DNA of 64,000 bases from Marsupella aquatica (taxonomy: Eukaryota; Marchantiophyta). This document shows positions 11,418-24,732 of this stretch, one piece after another. The notes beneath the pieces are model-generated. The model was not told the DNA's origin. It made no database searches and saw only the letters and a program-made list of their open reading frames with translations. Position 1 is the stretch's first letter. Each line of letters starts with the position of its first letter. The stretch spans positions 5,518,001 through 5,582,000 of the forward strand of contig OZ316893.1 in the NCBI GenBank assembly GCA_973895155.1, in the 5' to 3' direction. The position numbers and the translations under genes were made by a program.

Positions 11418-14400
11418 TATAAGCCCTTGATCCATTCTCTGGTATTCTTATTATCCTTTTGGGCAACAAAGATAGAAGCAAGCACCCACAGTTTTCAGCA
11501 CACATTTCCTTTTCTTATGTTTTCATTAGGCCACATACTTCACCTCCAGTGCCGTTCCACTGAATTTCAGTGATAGAATCTTTTGGGTGAAGTTGAATAT
11601 TACCAAACCCTCCTGTCTTCCCTCTGATTATGCTTAGCAATAGTTTTGGTAACTAAGGTTTCCTCACTTCTTCAAGTTGTGCAGCCTGATATTGTATACG
11701 TTGACATCTTTCATCATAAATCGTTCGTTGGTCTTTTCTCAATTTCCTCTTTTGTGCATTTGGTGTTTAAGGGTGATTTCAATTAACTCTGTGTTGCTTG
11801 TAATGGTGGCCATATATAGTGGTAGCTAAGGCCCGAGCTAAGGTTCCTTTCACAAGTCATCTATCATGACTCTAGTAAATTGGTATTGCCCACAGGGTTT
11901 TCTTATACAACAATAAAAATGAATAGTTTCCTGTCAACTGCTTGTCAAACAATTTACATGAAGGGTACCTTTGTTTCTCTACCAAAATCATTCATATTGT
12001 ATCAAGGGGACGTGGGCTGCTGTTTTGATATTTTCACACCAAAAGTGAATATGAAAATTTGTTTGCACTCCCAGAAATGTAGCGTTTTATCAAGTCTACC
12101 AATCATTCTACCCACAACTTGTGATGAAGCCGAGCTATAGACTACCCCACATGCTAGACTCTCTGGTCTCTGCTTGAGCACTGTTGTTGCTCCTCTCCCC
12201 TCAGTCTCCCCCCTTTTCTCCGAGACAATCAACCCACTATGCAAAAATCTATTTTCAATTATAGTAACTAGCAAGTTTCTCTGAACGATCACAAAATAAA
12301 CTAGGGGTAAGGAACCACAAATGACAATTAAGGAAAATGGGAACCACACCAAATTTTGAACACAACCAAATTCACATCTTTTGATGGGAAAAAAGTGAAC
12401 AAACTGCAAAGACAACCCAACCTCCTGTTGTTTGTCCAACAGTTGCCTCAATGGGACTGCATTTAAGTGTTCCTCCCACCTTACTACCCCAGATAACTCA
12501 CTACCCTAATATATGTGACTCTAACTTTCTTCAACCTCTAGGATGAGTTTCCCCTTGCACCTGCTGGGGGCTGCAACTAGATACCAAAATTCCCAAGCAC
12601 ACACAAACAATGTCGTCACCACCTTCCCTGGCGGCACCACTAAATCTCAAAGCTCACCTAACATAAGACATGAGGCAGACACATGTGTCAAGAACCCTAT
12701 CCTATCCTAAGGGTGACCGCCAGTGGCTTTGATTGTATCCACAATTGTTGCGCTAAACAAGGGCTCTCCCAGGGACACTCTTGGGTCCGCTATTTCCTAC
12801 CTACTCAATGTCTCCATGAAAAGTCAATGGTCCATAATTTCCATCTTGTCCATCAGTCCCAGTCCTCCTGTCTGCCACCGATCCGCCGTAAATGTAGGGA
12901 ACCTCACAATTTGTTAAACTAAAACTCTTTTAGCATTTATTTCTGGGAAAATATGTGGATATTAACCTCCTCCTTCTTGATCAAAACTGTGATTTGTTAC
13001 TTGTCACAATGAAGATTGCTACCATTGGCCTAGTACCCTTGCTGGAATAACTAACATCAGGAATTGAAAACTCTGAACTTATGTGAATTTGCATAGTGTA
13101 GGTAGGATTTGGAAATATGAAGATTTACCTTTGAGAGGCTTTTTTCAGTTGCAAAGATTTTCTAGATTTCACCTCTCTGAAATATCTAAGTTGCCAAATG
13201 TTAGTCAATTTCCCACCTAGCCACATAGGCCATTAACCAGAATGTCATGGTCATACTCAAAGCCTATAAAGATCTAACACTTGAATATTAAGAAAGTTAA
13301 GCCATAAGGACTGAGGAGTGTGTTTAGCACATCCCTAAGGACTGTGATATACACTCCTTCACTTTACATACAAAATTCACACATTGTCTGGCTATCTTTG
13401 GAAGGACTCTTCACTCTGAAAAGGAAGCCCCGGTTAGTTTTTCCAGGTGTTCCAACCAACTGTAAAATGTTAATTTTTTACAGACTTGTGTCTTTATTTG
13501 TACAACTTTTGGATCTTTATTTAAGCTCAAATTTTTCAGCATGTTCTTTGATGTCCAATCTAGTATGTGAGAAAGTTTCAGATTATTGTGAGATTGTTTG
13601 CTTCACTGCCAATGAGCGCAAAAATGGTCAAATATTCACTAACTACCAACAAATTTTTTGCTTTGGTGAAGGGCGCCCTATGTAGTGTGGGTAAGAGAAC
13701 TGACCTACCACTTTGGGAAAGGGCGGTTCACATTTGTGAAGTACACCTAACTTACCACTGCATAAACTAATAGAAACCAACTGCCAACCCTAAAGAGCCC
13801 AATTACATGTCACATTTTAGTCAATACTAGAAAGAGTGCTATTCCAACATTTTTTGATATTCTGAGCCACTCCATCCCATCTTTGGAAATCCATGGGGCT
13901 TCATAGCAAACCCCTCACGCCATCGGGGCTTAACATTCCAAAAATTAAACCCAAAAGAATTATATAACCAATATTAGCACGTCATCTTCGCCAGTAGATC
14001 GTAGCTCAGGAAATCCATGGGGCTTCACAAAAAACCCCTAAACGTACATCGGCGCCATTTGTCACCCTGGCAAAAAAGGAGAATAGAAGGAAAAACCCAT
14101 CAAATAAACGTGACCCTTCTATCTAAGCGATTGTTGGTCCCCGAGTGCAATGTGAGTTTCCCCTAAACGCTCGACTTCGAAAATTCTTGGATCTCGAGGT
14201 TGGAGGTCATTTAATGGCCCCTCCTCGTGCGGCCAGAGATCTCTGTCCGTCTGTCGGTCTGCACGAGCTAGTAGTAGTGCAATCGCAAGGCGCCTAGAAA
14301 TAGAGCTCTGCACCTGCACCTGCACATTTCTCTGGCAGATTATGAAAGGTTATGATAATCGCCGTGAAGGTGGCTCCAAGGTCGCTGCAGAGACGGAATT

Positions 14401-15356
14401 CACACGGCCTCTATCGTCACGGTTGTCTGCCGAATACATTGATGGAATTGGATGGAGGGAGAGTGCAAAACGTTTGATATATTGTCCATATATCGATGAG
14501 TTAAACGACTGTAAATGCCATGCTCGAGATATGGCATGCTTCTTTGCTGACGACTTGACGACTACAGTGTCCATTTGCTTCGGAGCATTTATAGTAAAGG
14601 GCTGTACATACATCCCGTGACAACTGTTCGGGAGTGAGTGCGTGCGTGCAGGTTGGCACCAAAGATGATCTTGAAAGCTTGTTCTTCGGCGTCGACCGAG
14701 TCAATTTGCGTCCCCGGGTATAATGCTTATATATGGGAAACTGTCTTGGAGATTGTCCTCGCACTGCAGGGTCGGTCACACACATAGAAAGCTAATTGGT
14801 CTTGTCAAGGGAGCTCTCAGTGAGGGCTATTAGGTAGAATTCGCATCAGAGCTGATCGATCCAGCAGAGTGGGAGATATGTAGACTTCCAGCCAATGCCG
14901 GAAATGATCTCCATTGGTGAAATCTTAAGAAGGGTGGCGTTGTCTATCAATGTGCGTCAGGTGATGACAGGATGTTGCTGCTCGAGTGGGAGGACGGCAT
15001 GCACATAAATGTTGGAGTTGTCCAGAATGTCTTTCTCATCCCTGATCTGAAACACAACTTTGCCACTTTAGACTTGGAAGTCATTCGACCCTGTCGTTCA
15101 TCCGTAGCAGACAGACATACAGACAGACAGATTCGGTGGTTCCCTTTGCCACTTCAATGGCTAATTGACTGGGGATGTCTCTAATTTGCATGCTTCGGGG
15201 TGTGAGAGATCGCATACAATTAAAGGTAATGTTGGTCTTCTTCTGTTCTTCTCGTTAGCGTCGAGGTACATAAGCGATCGTCCGCGTACAGAGACAACCT
15301 GGACGTGGCAGTTTTGTACTCGACTCATCAATCTGTTGACTAATGATAAAGTGTTC
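11418..15356. other. Intergenic, no recognisable gene
   Basis: AT-rich to about 14 kb, then GC-balanced. The longest open frames (12002-12451 minus, 149 codons; 14342-14620 plus, 92 codons) lack motifs I recognise. Short CAGA/CTGT-type microsatellites occur near 14240 and 15109-15135. The promoter of the DUF569 gene should lie at the right end; I see no convincing TATA box. Confidence 0.5.
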
Positions 15357-15887
15357 ATGGAGTTGTTCCCCGATGCAACAACTTTGCGGTTGAAAGGACC
15401 TCACGGGAAATACCTCTGGGCGGAGGATGACCACTACCGAACGTCTCAGCACCACGAGAGCCGAAACGCCAAAGCTTCATGGCGTGTGGAACGGAGTAAG
15501 GGTGAAGGGGGCAAGAAGACAGTCCGGTTGAAGAGCTGCTACGACACCTACTTAACCGCCGGTGAGCACCACCACCACAATCTGTCAATACTCGGATGTG
15601 CTGGAAAGAAAGTTGTGCAAATGCGACCGGAGAACGTTCAATCTTGCCTAACATTCGACTGGGAACCTGTGTTCGAAGGCCCCTTCTTGAAACTGAAGTC
15701 TTGCCACGGCACTTTTCTTCGAGGCAATTCGAGTCTCCCTCCTTGGTGCAATTCCGTTTCTCACGACATTCCGCGCCACGAAAAGCACCAGAGTTGGCTT
15801 CATTGGGAAGTGGAGATCGTTCGAGTCCCCAAAACCGTACCCTTGCATATCCTCCACGAACGTGCAACTGATGTGAAAGAATTTTAG
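15357..15887 (+). CDS. DUF569 family protein (fascin-like beta-trefoil), single exon
   Basis: 176 aa from ATG 15357 to TAG 15887. Plant DUF569 (PF04601) domains are beta-trefoils related to actin-crosslinking fascin repeats; their biochemical role is not established. Landmarks in order: MELFPDATTLRLKGPHGKYL (residues 1-20), a second strand set with VRLKSCYDTYLTA (about 56-68), GKKVVQ, then FDWEPV, LKLKSCHGTFLRGN and LPPWCNSVSHDIP, ending in WEVEIV. These match the family order over the whole domain, so the gene looks complete. The reading frame is open upstream to 15165, but family alignment supports the Met at 15357 (MEFF-like start). A His run (residues 70-73, EHHHHN) lies in the loop after the second repeat. 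The last 16 residues after the domain are not conserved. No membrane segment or signal peptide is visible. Confidence 0.88.
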   Translation: MELFPDATTLRLKGPHGKYLWAEDDHYRTSQHHESRNAKASWRVERSKGEGGKKTVRLKSCYDTYLTAGEHHHHNLSILGCAGKKVVQMRPENVQSCLTFDWEPVFEGPFLKLKSCHGTFLRGNSSLPPWCNSVSHDIPRHEKHQSWLHWEVEIVRVPKTVPLHILHERATDVKEF

Positions 15888-18800
15888 CCAGCTAGGGTCA
15901 GTGTGAAGCGGATGAGAATATGATAGAGTAGACAGAGACTCAGACAATGACTTCTAGACGTGTCTGGAAACGATTTTAGAGAAATTGCATGCAGAATTTC
16001 AATGACTGTTTCAGGCGAGCCAATGTTAACTCACATTCAGTCTCTTTGGGCAGCATGAAATTTTACACAAAATTGATCTCGTCAAAAGTTAGGGGACGTC
16101 TATTAATGCTAGTGCCTGCAGATGATTTGCGAAGTGGTCACTGTTCAACGTGCTCGCCCTGTCACAAGGATTGCTGGCCCAATTTTAAAGCTATTTGAAT
16201 CATTGAATGAATGATATTTTATGTCGAGCCTCTCCAGTCACCTTTCCGGATACTCAGACTCCCATCTCCTTGCTTGTTTCGAGTTATTCAATTCTAAGTA
16301 AACTGTTCTGTAAGGAAAGTGAACACCGATTAAACCAACACAAGGTTTGACTCTACATCGGGGCCAGAGTTAAAGCATATCCAGTAAGTCATACCGTCTG
16401 GAATCAAAGCAATTCAAGTCACTCCGCATATTCGTCAACCCTGACTGTCTTCTCGATAGGGGGAATGCATCCGTTCAACAGTCCACTGGATCTTGCTCTT
16501 CTAGCTGACCGTGGAATGCGAAAAGTCCACGCAGATTGCGGGGAGCTGCCATCAGGACGGCACAAAAGCATTATACACTCGTGATACTTACCCTTGTTTG
16601 CACTCGTCACGTCAGCGCTCAGAATATGCTCGCACTTGCAAATGAGCCACGTTTCTCATTGTTTGACCTACTTCTAGATAAAATTGCTGGTCATGATTGC
16701 AAACGAACGAGTTTCCCTACCAATACATATCGTGATAAGAAGATTGTTGACAGCTTTGCAGGCTGAATAGAAGAACCACTGCCACTTTTCTTTTGAGTTC
16801 CAATCAGTACATCTTTCCTCGATCTCATGTTTTAATTGGCAGCGTTGATTCCGTAAAATATGCTCCACGTTGCTTGATTGGCTTGCTAGAAGGATCTGTT
16901 TGAAGGTAGATCTGTTCGAAGAGAACAAGTAATTTGGATCGAGGCTGAAGCCACGATGCATATTACGACGACTAAGTTCGCTCTAGGTCCGTGAGTCTGC
17001 TCGAACAATCTTTGCGATTCATGCATTGGCAAACAGGGATCTTGTTCTTCTTCCCCGCATGCATGTCACGACTTTCAGGGCTTCGTGCCTGTGCTGATTC
17101 TCCCGGAAAATAGATCAGCTGCAGGATCATTGATGAATCATTCAATTGTCAACTCTAGCTAGCCTTTTCCTGCATGATACTTTCTTTTCAGCGTAATGCT
17201 CGTCCGATGCAATAAGTCACGTGTTTCGTTCAACAAGCGGCCATCAGATGTGCGACAAACAGAGATTCGCGAAACTTACGCGAAACTTAGCGCTGCTCAG
17301 GTCGACAGGGGAATGCGTTCCGCACAAAAACCCGCCCTTCAGAGCTCCGCTGTAGACGCAATCTGTTGTAGAAAGTTCTAATGCAAAAGCGGAGTAATGA
17401 TTGGGAACAATAGATCATCAGCGGACTCTCAGTTCCCTAATCCGCCCAATGGAGGTAGCCTGTAATCTGTCCAGAGTGGTGTGAGACTGTGAGGTGCACA
17501 ATGCTCGCAGCTTTTTCGTCTTGACACAGACTAGGAGTCCTGATATCCTTATCAAAAGGGGGCGTATATGATCCGAGTGAGCTTGGACAGAAGCGAGCTC
17601 TAGTTCTAGGGATGATTAGGAGTTCGATCAGGCTGCTGTGCTTGGGAAGAAAGGCCAAGATTGTGTTGTCTTTGGCTCGGACCATGTGCAGCACTGTACT
17701 GTAGATCTTCAATGATCAAAAGCACAGTTTATGTTATCCCCTTTACAAGTAAACATTCTCACCAATTATAAGGGCATTAACCAGACACCGGGCCTCTCAT
17801 CATTCACAATTCAAAGCGATCGATCGTCGCTCATAGCTCATGGCTAGAAATCTATGATTATCCTAAAAACACCAGCGAGAGTTCATCAAACGTTAACGGC
17901 AGACGGTGCATGAAGAAAAATGGCGATAAGGAAGTCCAACTGGCAGCTAGATGAACTGCCCTCAATAATCGGATGTCCAGGCTGAGCTAGACCCAACTGG
18001 CTCCATTTGCTGAAACCGGTTTTTTCACCATCTCCACGAACTGTTGTAAAATAATCTCTGTGCAAAGCCATTCACGGCCTATGCTTTGTCACCGTTGTAA
18101 GCCACACAGTCTTGAGCGTCTGGAGCGGTGCTGCAGGATCAGTCTGAAGAACACTGGGAACGAACACTGCAAAAAACTGTCCTCCTTCAAGGCCAAGAAT
18201 TCTGCAAATTGTTGGACAGTGGAAAGTCCCCCACGCCCAGGCCAGCTGGGAGAAGCCGCCAACGCAGAGGTGAGGAAGGAGGGCTCCAGCCAATGAATGC
18301 CTTAAATCTATAACCCAACAACTGTTGCTGGATTTCCGTTTTGTACCGGCTCCGTTTTGCACCGGCTCCGTTTTGCACCAGGTCGCTGCTCCTGATGGGC
18401 CTGGGGGCTGGAGGATAGGTGGGACCTCTGCCTGCTTTCAGGACAGGAATTGTACTGCAAATTGCATACATGCTTTTGTTGTGATCGAGGCTATGGCTGA
18501 GCCCTCTTGCTAGGCAGGCAGAGGGAGATGGTCCTTGAAAGCTTTGTCAGGCTTCTCCAGCAACAGCGCAACGCAGTAGCAAAACTCAAATCCATCCTGT
18601 ACGTTGGCATCATAAATAATCTCTAAAGGCAAACCTTGGAGTAGTTTATTACCAGGACAGGGACCATATCATCCGAATTCCCGAGTCTCTCGGGAGCGAG
18701 GACCAAACTGCAACCACCGGATGGACTTCATGGACTCACAAGTCACAACTCACAACGCTGGGAAATCCAAAGACAATTTTTGAATTTCCGCGATTCGCTC

Positions 18801-21703
18801 ACCGGATCTCGATCGCTAACCTACGATGCCGATTCTGGACTAGACACAACTGTCATTTTGAGACGGCACTACCGCCGCACGGGTGCTCACTGGCAATTAC
18901 TAGTCTAGGGTCTAGACAGCTGTGCACTAAATTGTGCCACAGAATGTGCAGTAGGAAACTATTTTCTCGTTTCTCGGGAAGGGAGTGACTATCTTCTTCC
19001 TGTCGTTGAATCGGATCCGTCAGATGCGAGAATCCCTGGCCTGTCCGGTCCTGTCCTGTCCAGTACTGGTGGCATAAATTCCGCTCAAATATCAAAAAGT
19101 GCAATCTGTGAGGTTCGCGCTTGCTCGTCCATCTGTTCGTGTTACATTGTAACATGTAATGAGAATCTAGCACCTTTCCCACGCTGAACTGTGAGTTATG
19201 ATGGGGATTAATTTAAGGACGGCTCTTCTCATTCGCCTTCGATAGGCCCAGCGCGAGAGAAAAAAGGCTCCATAACCAATAGCCGTCGTGGAAGGGTTTT
19301 CATTCGGCCTTTAGCGTTCGAGGCTCATGACACGTATGCCCTGCACAGCCAGACTATGACGGACAGAAATACTAGCAAATCGATGACTGGTAGTCAGCTA
19401 TGTTGAACTTTTCGCCGAGCCATTGGCGAGAAATGTGCACGGCTGTCGTGGGCCCTGTTGACGCCCTTTGAGGCCTCTTGACAAATGTATGGCGAGATCT
19501 CAGCTTAGCTGCGCGTGCTCTGACGTGAGAAATCTTGCGGCTGCACTACTGTCCCGGTGACAGAGGCGATCCTTCCTGCTCACAAAACAAATTACCTGTT
19601 AATACACCGGCATCTTCATCATGACAGCTTCACAGCTGTTTCTAATTATGATGCAAACTGTGGCTGTGGAGATTCTTAGATTCTGGAACTCTGTACAAGA
19701 GTTTGACTCATGACTGGGCTATGTCGTCTGAAGCGCAGTCACCAAGTCTTCTGGGGTCACCGCCTTGGCCCTGAGTCGAGCGCAGGAGGGGGGCACCATT
19801 CAGGAAAACTCGGGTGATTGAAAACTAATGAGGAACATTCTGTAGGGTGATTCTGCAGATGCGCGGACACTTACCAGATCCTGAAAACTGGCAGCGCAGA
19901 CACACCCTCTACTCCCAATCTTAGAACTTGTACAGGTACGTGCATGTCGTAGTCCAGCTGGTCCAGCTAGCAGGAGATTTACTAGCATCCAAATGTTGAA
20001 TCCGTAGTTCAGGACGGCGCTGTTTCATCGATATTTCGTTTGGATCCCCGAGAAGGATGTCTTAAAGATGAGCCTACGAGATTGTAGGCAAACTATGTTC
20101 ATGTCATTGATTCCTCTCAGCATACGTACTAAAACTCATCAGATGAGATGAACCAAAACTTCAATTCGTGCCGCCTGATAATTTCATTCAGCTCGTGTTT
20201 GATTTGTCAATGACCGTCCTATTTCATTGAGATGCATGGTCTGGAAATCGTGGCACAATCGTGCAACCTGCAGTCCTGTAGCTTGGAAATGTCTCTATCG
20301 GGTTCCCCACCTCGCAAGGACTTCAAGGACTTCGCGGCCGAAAAGAGGTTTTCAAGTACGTTTCTCTTAGTAAGGGAATTTGCGTTTCTTCCGTGTCGGC
20401 TTGAGAGCAGCCAGACGGCAAGAAGCTTTGTTGCTGGGAATTCTTTGCTTTCAATCGGTCGTTTGTACCGGAGAGTCTCCGGTCTCCCCACAAAACCGCA
20501 CTCATGCAATAGACATCTCCTTCTGGAAAGAAAGAGTTCAATGCGTCCGTGGGCTCGTACTATTTTTGAATGAACTGTGACCCGAACTGACTCGAGCTTG
20601 TGTTGTTGGTATGTCTTTCAGGCTTGACAGTCTTCTTATTCATCCGATTGAAAGCAGAGAATGCTCAAAGCTGTCAGTCGAATCGAACGTTCAAGTACGA
20701 ATCGCTCGCTAGTGCATTTTGAGAAACCAGGGAGAACTAAGGCTTTCGTCACCTGGGGATTGACTGACCGGTATGGCTGGCAATTGCTGTTTATTGCAAG
20801 GTCCATCCTTCTCATCGACAAAATGATTATTCTCAGGTACGTTCATTCCCGCAGCATCAAGACTTGCGCCGGCATTTAGTTTACTAAGAGGTTGGAAAAG
20901 TTTGAGCCAGGAGTTTGAGCGTCGTTCTCATCATAGAAGTGATCGAAACTTCATCATATGTATCCCAGGTTTTTGCTGTGGGGCGCTAGGACTGATAAAT
21001 CATCTCTATTATCTCTCTCAAGGTTTACCCTCCCGTTCTCTTTGCGCCTCTTGAATTGCGGTTACACTACCTCTAATGATGGCACTATTCCAGTGATCAA
21101 ACTTGACACCACGCAAATGTGACCGTGCAAAATCATTGGATTAATGTCTATCCATGCCTGTTGAACAGTTGAGCTTGGTGATTTCCAGGCTGTCCCAGGC
21201 CAGCGAGGAACCTGCCTTCCGTGCTTGGGCTCTAATCTGTCCATGTACCTTACCTTACGTTGGCGTTCTAGTAAAATTGTGCATCTCAATAATTCCTTGT
21301 TTGAGAATTTCTTTCTCAGATTGGGGTTATGCGCCTCAAGGTGAAATGGTCCGTAGCTGCAAAGTAATTGCGTTCCTCGGCGAATGCAGGGAAACAGCTC
21401 AAGGGTGGAGGTTTCAGTAAAGTGCGGAACGACTGCAAATCACTACCTGACTCCTGACGATTCTCAAGTACTGTCGACATTAGGGAACGCAACTGTCTTT
21501 AGCTGATGAGTTTCATGCAATCCTCCTCCTCTACCAATCGAGTTCTGAAGGTTTAGATTCGTCGAGGTCTGGATTTGCGCTCTCTAATAGTGTGGTTCCG
21601 GGAGGAGTGAGCAATCTCTGGCATTTACACTCTACCAGAGACCATTGCACTCTAGCTTGCAACTTGGACATATTTTGGCGGGTACTTTTTGCAGCCATCG
21701 TCG
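15888..21703. other. Intergenic, no recognisable gene
   Basis: GC-balanced DNA with many short overlapping frames on both strands. None of those I read carries a recognisable domain. 20232-20573 (+, 113 codons) is among the longest and has no motif I know. A three-unit 16-bp repeat lies at 18336-18383. Confidence 0.45.
18336..18383 (+). repeat. 16-bp tandem repeat, three units
   Basis: CCGTTTTGYACCGGCT occurs twice, followed by a third unit whose end has diverged (ACCAGGT). It is a short local duplication with no visible coding role. Confidence 0.8.
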
Positions 21704-21712
21704 GATAAATAG
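21704..21712 (+). promoter_or_regulatory. Candidate TATA box of the bZIP gene
   Basis: GATAAATAG lies about 50 bases before the bZIP ATG in a moderately GC-rich setting. Spacing fits a short 5' leader. Assigned by position only. Confidence 0.35.
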
Positions 21713-21759
21713 CAGCAGGGAGACCTTATGGAGCTGCAGTACACTGCTAGCGTGCAAAC

Positions 21760-24150
21760 ATGGCTGACCTATTGAAAGACAGCTCAGACATCGGTATTGA
21801 GGCTGGCGAGGCCCAGCAGTTTGACGGACCTTCAATATCTCTTCGACATGTTGCAGTAAATCGTCTGAGGCGGCACTTGACGCGGACGATCACTCAACCA
21901 CGAGGTCTTTACGAATCTATTGTTGACGCGTATGGGCCGATCAGTGAGCCTGATGTCTTGCAATCAGAGGTTTCTCAGGTAGATGAGGCCTACAAAAGTC
22001 TACACGCGAGTTGCTCTTCGGACACAGAGACATGCAGTTCTTACGAGGATTGTCAAGAATCTCACCAGGATTCAGCCCACGATCCGAAAGACGGACCTGA
22101 AAGTCGCGGAGGGAAATCGAGGTCGCGTCGGAGACATGAATCTCAGAAACGAGGCGAAATCCAAAAACGAAGTGATGAGGAGTGGGCAAAGAGGTACGTA
22201 CTCTAGCCAGAAAGTTTCAAGAGTATGTTCGTCTTTTGTCGTTTGGTCGAATTTTCTATGTCTACAGTTGGAGAATGTGACTTGGCTGCGTGATTTTCAG
22301 CATTCTTGCGAGGAGAACGGGATATGGTTGTTTACAACGAAACCAAGTTTCGAAATATATAACACAGCTCGAAAGTACTGTTGGCGAATTGCAAGTGAGA
22401 CACTCGTCAGTTGTTTCTACTGAGTTTATGACAGTTTCAAGCCTGCAGTATGACTTGATGGTCTGATTGTTAGAAGTTTTTTGGTGGTGAAATACATTGA
22501 CATCGACTGAAATCTAATATTATGTTTGTTGTGAAATCTGCCTGCAGTATGACTTGGTGGTCTGATTGTTAGAAGTTTTTTGGTGGTGAAATACATTGAC
22601 ATCGACTATAATCTAATATTATGTTTGTTGTGAAACCTGCATTACGTATTTGGATAAAAATGCAGCTGGAGATCTTCAACCTTTCTCCCCAAGTGATCCT
22701 CCTCGATCACCATCGATCGATGTTGCAGGAGGAGAATGACAAATTGAAGCGAATGATCGCAGAATTGTCTCGGTATCAACTTTTTAAACGAGGTAACCTT
22801 CTGCTGCGCCGCCTCTTTGATGACTGTCCTTTTCAGTTACAGATACTTTTCTATCGTAAATGCCTCGATAAACGTGTCTCCTCTCACGTAAAGGATGACA
22901 GAAATAATGAAACACTTGATAAGTGTGGTAATAACTACAGTAATGAGATGAACAGAAGTGGCTTGCAAAGTCAGGACGTTCCAGTGGTATCAATCTGTAC
23001 CCAGCTGTCAGGTGAAGAGTGGCCACGACGTGTGGCAATGGTGCTGAACTTTGCAGCATAGGACAAACGTCCTTTTATTAGATCCGAATAGCTCATAATG
23101 CAGTTTTAAACGACGATGATGACAAAATCTTAGGTGTACCTGTGATTTTTGAACTGGTCTATGGTGAGGTGTGTTCACAGTTGGAGTCTGCTGAATATGT
23201 TCAGTACAGTACTGAAAGGCTGTTGGACGATTTCAGCGACACGGTGGCCTGAGGTGGCCTAGACATCCGAAGGATGAGTAGTACAGTAATGGAGCTGGAC
23301 TCATGTTACTCGGTGAGTCAATTCCATAGAAGGAGTACGATTAACTTTAAGTACCTCCTGTAATGGACAGGCACGAGATCGTAATAGAAAGGCCTTCTTG
23401 AGGTTTTGCCCACGGTGAAGTATACGAGGACCTCATTAGACGGACCTACTGACATCTGTCCGATATAGTGTCATCACCACATGGAGTACTCTGAAAGTAG
23501 AACTGTGAAAGTCTACTTTGCGTTGGTAGCAGGGTGATTGCGAGAATCATGTGGGCTTTTGCAATTTTTGCGCTCGTAGTTACCCTACACATTGGATCAG
23601 GGGGCACAATAATTGGGTTCTTAGCTGACCACATACATTGGATGAAGTCTTACTTTACCAGGTAATTGACAGTGAGAATCATCTAACATGACAATGTTGC
23701 GCAGATCAAAATTCAGCGCTTAAGAAAAACTTGCGATCGTTGAAGAGTCAGCGAGCTGATTACCTAGAGCTAGCTGATCGTCGAGAGCAAGACACAGTCC
23801 TCAGTCCAAAAGAAGGACTGCACATCGGGCGGGTGGATGGGGGAGAGGCGACAGCCGACTTAGCCAGCGTGCAGCAGCCTTCACGAATTGCTATTCCGTC
23901 CGACAAACTGACAAGTAAGAAAGAGCTGGAAGGATTTCTTCCCCATATCCCAAACGAGAGTTCAAGAGAGCAGGAGAAGACGGCGAGTCTGATGAGAAGT
24001 AACCCCAGCTCTCAGAGGGAGCCCCAGGCTGACGTAAAAGTGTCGAGGCAGCTGAGCCTAGTGAAATGGCCAAGTAGCTTGTATCGCTCTGTGTCCGCCA
24101 TTAGAAAAGATGTGTTAGACGTAGCCATCGAAGAGCCGACTGTAAAGTAA
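21760..24150 (+). CDS. bZIP protein, group E/I-like, with degenerate basic region; four exons
   Basis: Spliced model: exons 21760-22193, 22301-22394, 22666-22792 and 23705-24150, giving 366 aa with all junctions in frame and GT-AG introns. The zipper is unmistakable: Leu168, 175, 182, 189, 196, 203 and 210 are exactly seven apart. Around it lie KYITQLESTVGELQ, then NLSPQVILLDHHRSML and a C-terminal coil ending KRDQNSALKKNLRSLK. This matches plant group E/I factors (AtbZIP34/61, VIP1 type), which have YISELE, LSPRVAFLDHQR and ALK-rich coils. Such proteins are nuclear dimers that bind ACGT-type sites. The basic region (about 143-163) starts AKSILARR where relatives have AKRILANR: the DNA-contact Asn is Arg, the SAxxSR core is absent and spacing to the zipper is one residue longer. 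DNA binding is therefore doubtful. Residues 100-144 are charged and rich in Ser and Arg. A 99-bp duplication sits in intron 2. It could be a decaying gene, but the zipper frame is intact across four exons. Confidence 0.8.
22441..22638 (+). repeat. 99-bp tandem duplication inside intron 2 of the bZIP gene
   Basis: Two nearly identical 99-bp units (22441-22539 and 22540-22638), each starting GCCTGCAG. The few differences mean it is recent. Each unit repeats an acceptor-like CTGCAG upstream of the true exon-3 acceptor at 22664-22665. Confidence 0.92.
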
Positions 24151-24732
24151 AATTCCGTGTGTCATTAGCAAATGGAATGCAACAAGTCCTGATCCAAGAT
24201 TTATTTTTCTGTGAAATGAGGCTCCCACCCGCACTGTTGCTGTGGGATGTTGTTCGCAAGGTGTAAGACTTGCAACATCTTGCTGCCGACGCTGTACCAC
24301 TGAGCTGAAGGGAAAAACAATCTGGAGAGTGGAGAGTTCGATCCCATTCCCATGCACTCCCCTCACAGACGTGCTTAGACAGGTAGAATGCGTTCGATAT
24401 CTGGGCTTCTCGTCAGATTCCCATTTGTCTCTTCAGATTCCCATTTGTCCCCCAGATGTTTGATAATAGAAAATACTGACTCAGGTCGTTCAATATCGGC
24501 TCTCATGTATTAGTTGGAGTCGTAGTGCTATGAGCAGACACCTTATAAATTGCTCTGGCGTGTCTCATGGGTCGGAATGTGGGCTCTCTACAAGGCACTT
24601 AACATTTGTAATCTATAAATGCGCTGTTCTATGGTGACCTATCCCCCTCTCGACTAATGACTTGTCAACAGCGGTGCCTGAGGAAGACAACCTCATCAAT
24701 CCTCAACGGCTAGGTACAGTACACATCTCTGC
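24151..24732. other. Downstream region of the bZIP gene
   Basis: Probable 3' UTR followed by unassigned DNA. 24280-24350 contains tRNA-like box fragments in opposite orientations (an A-box-like stretch on the minus strand, TTCGATCC on the plus strand). They cannot form one tRNA. Confidence 0.4.

Noticed and set aside
12002-12451. 149-codon minus-strand frame
   Set aside because: No domain recognised, AT-rich intergenic setting and no supporting exon structure.
24280-24350. tRNA-like sequence
   Set aside because: The A-box-like part reads on the minus strand and the B-box-like part on the plus strand, so no cloverleaf can form.
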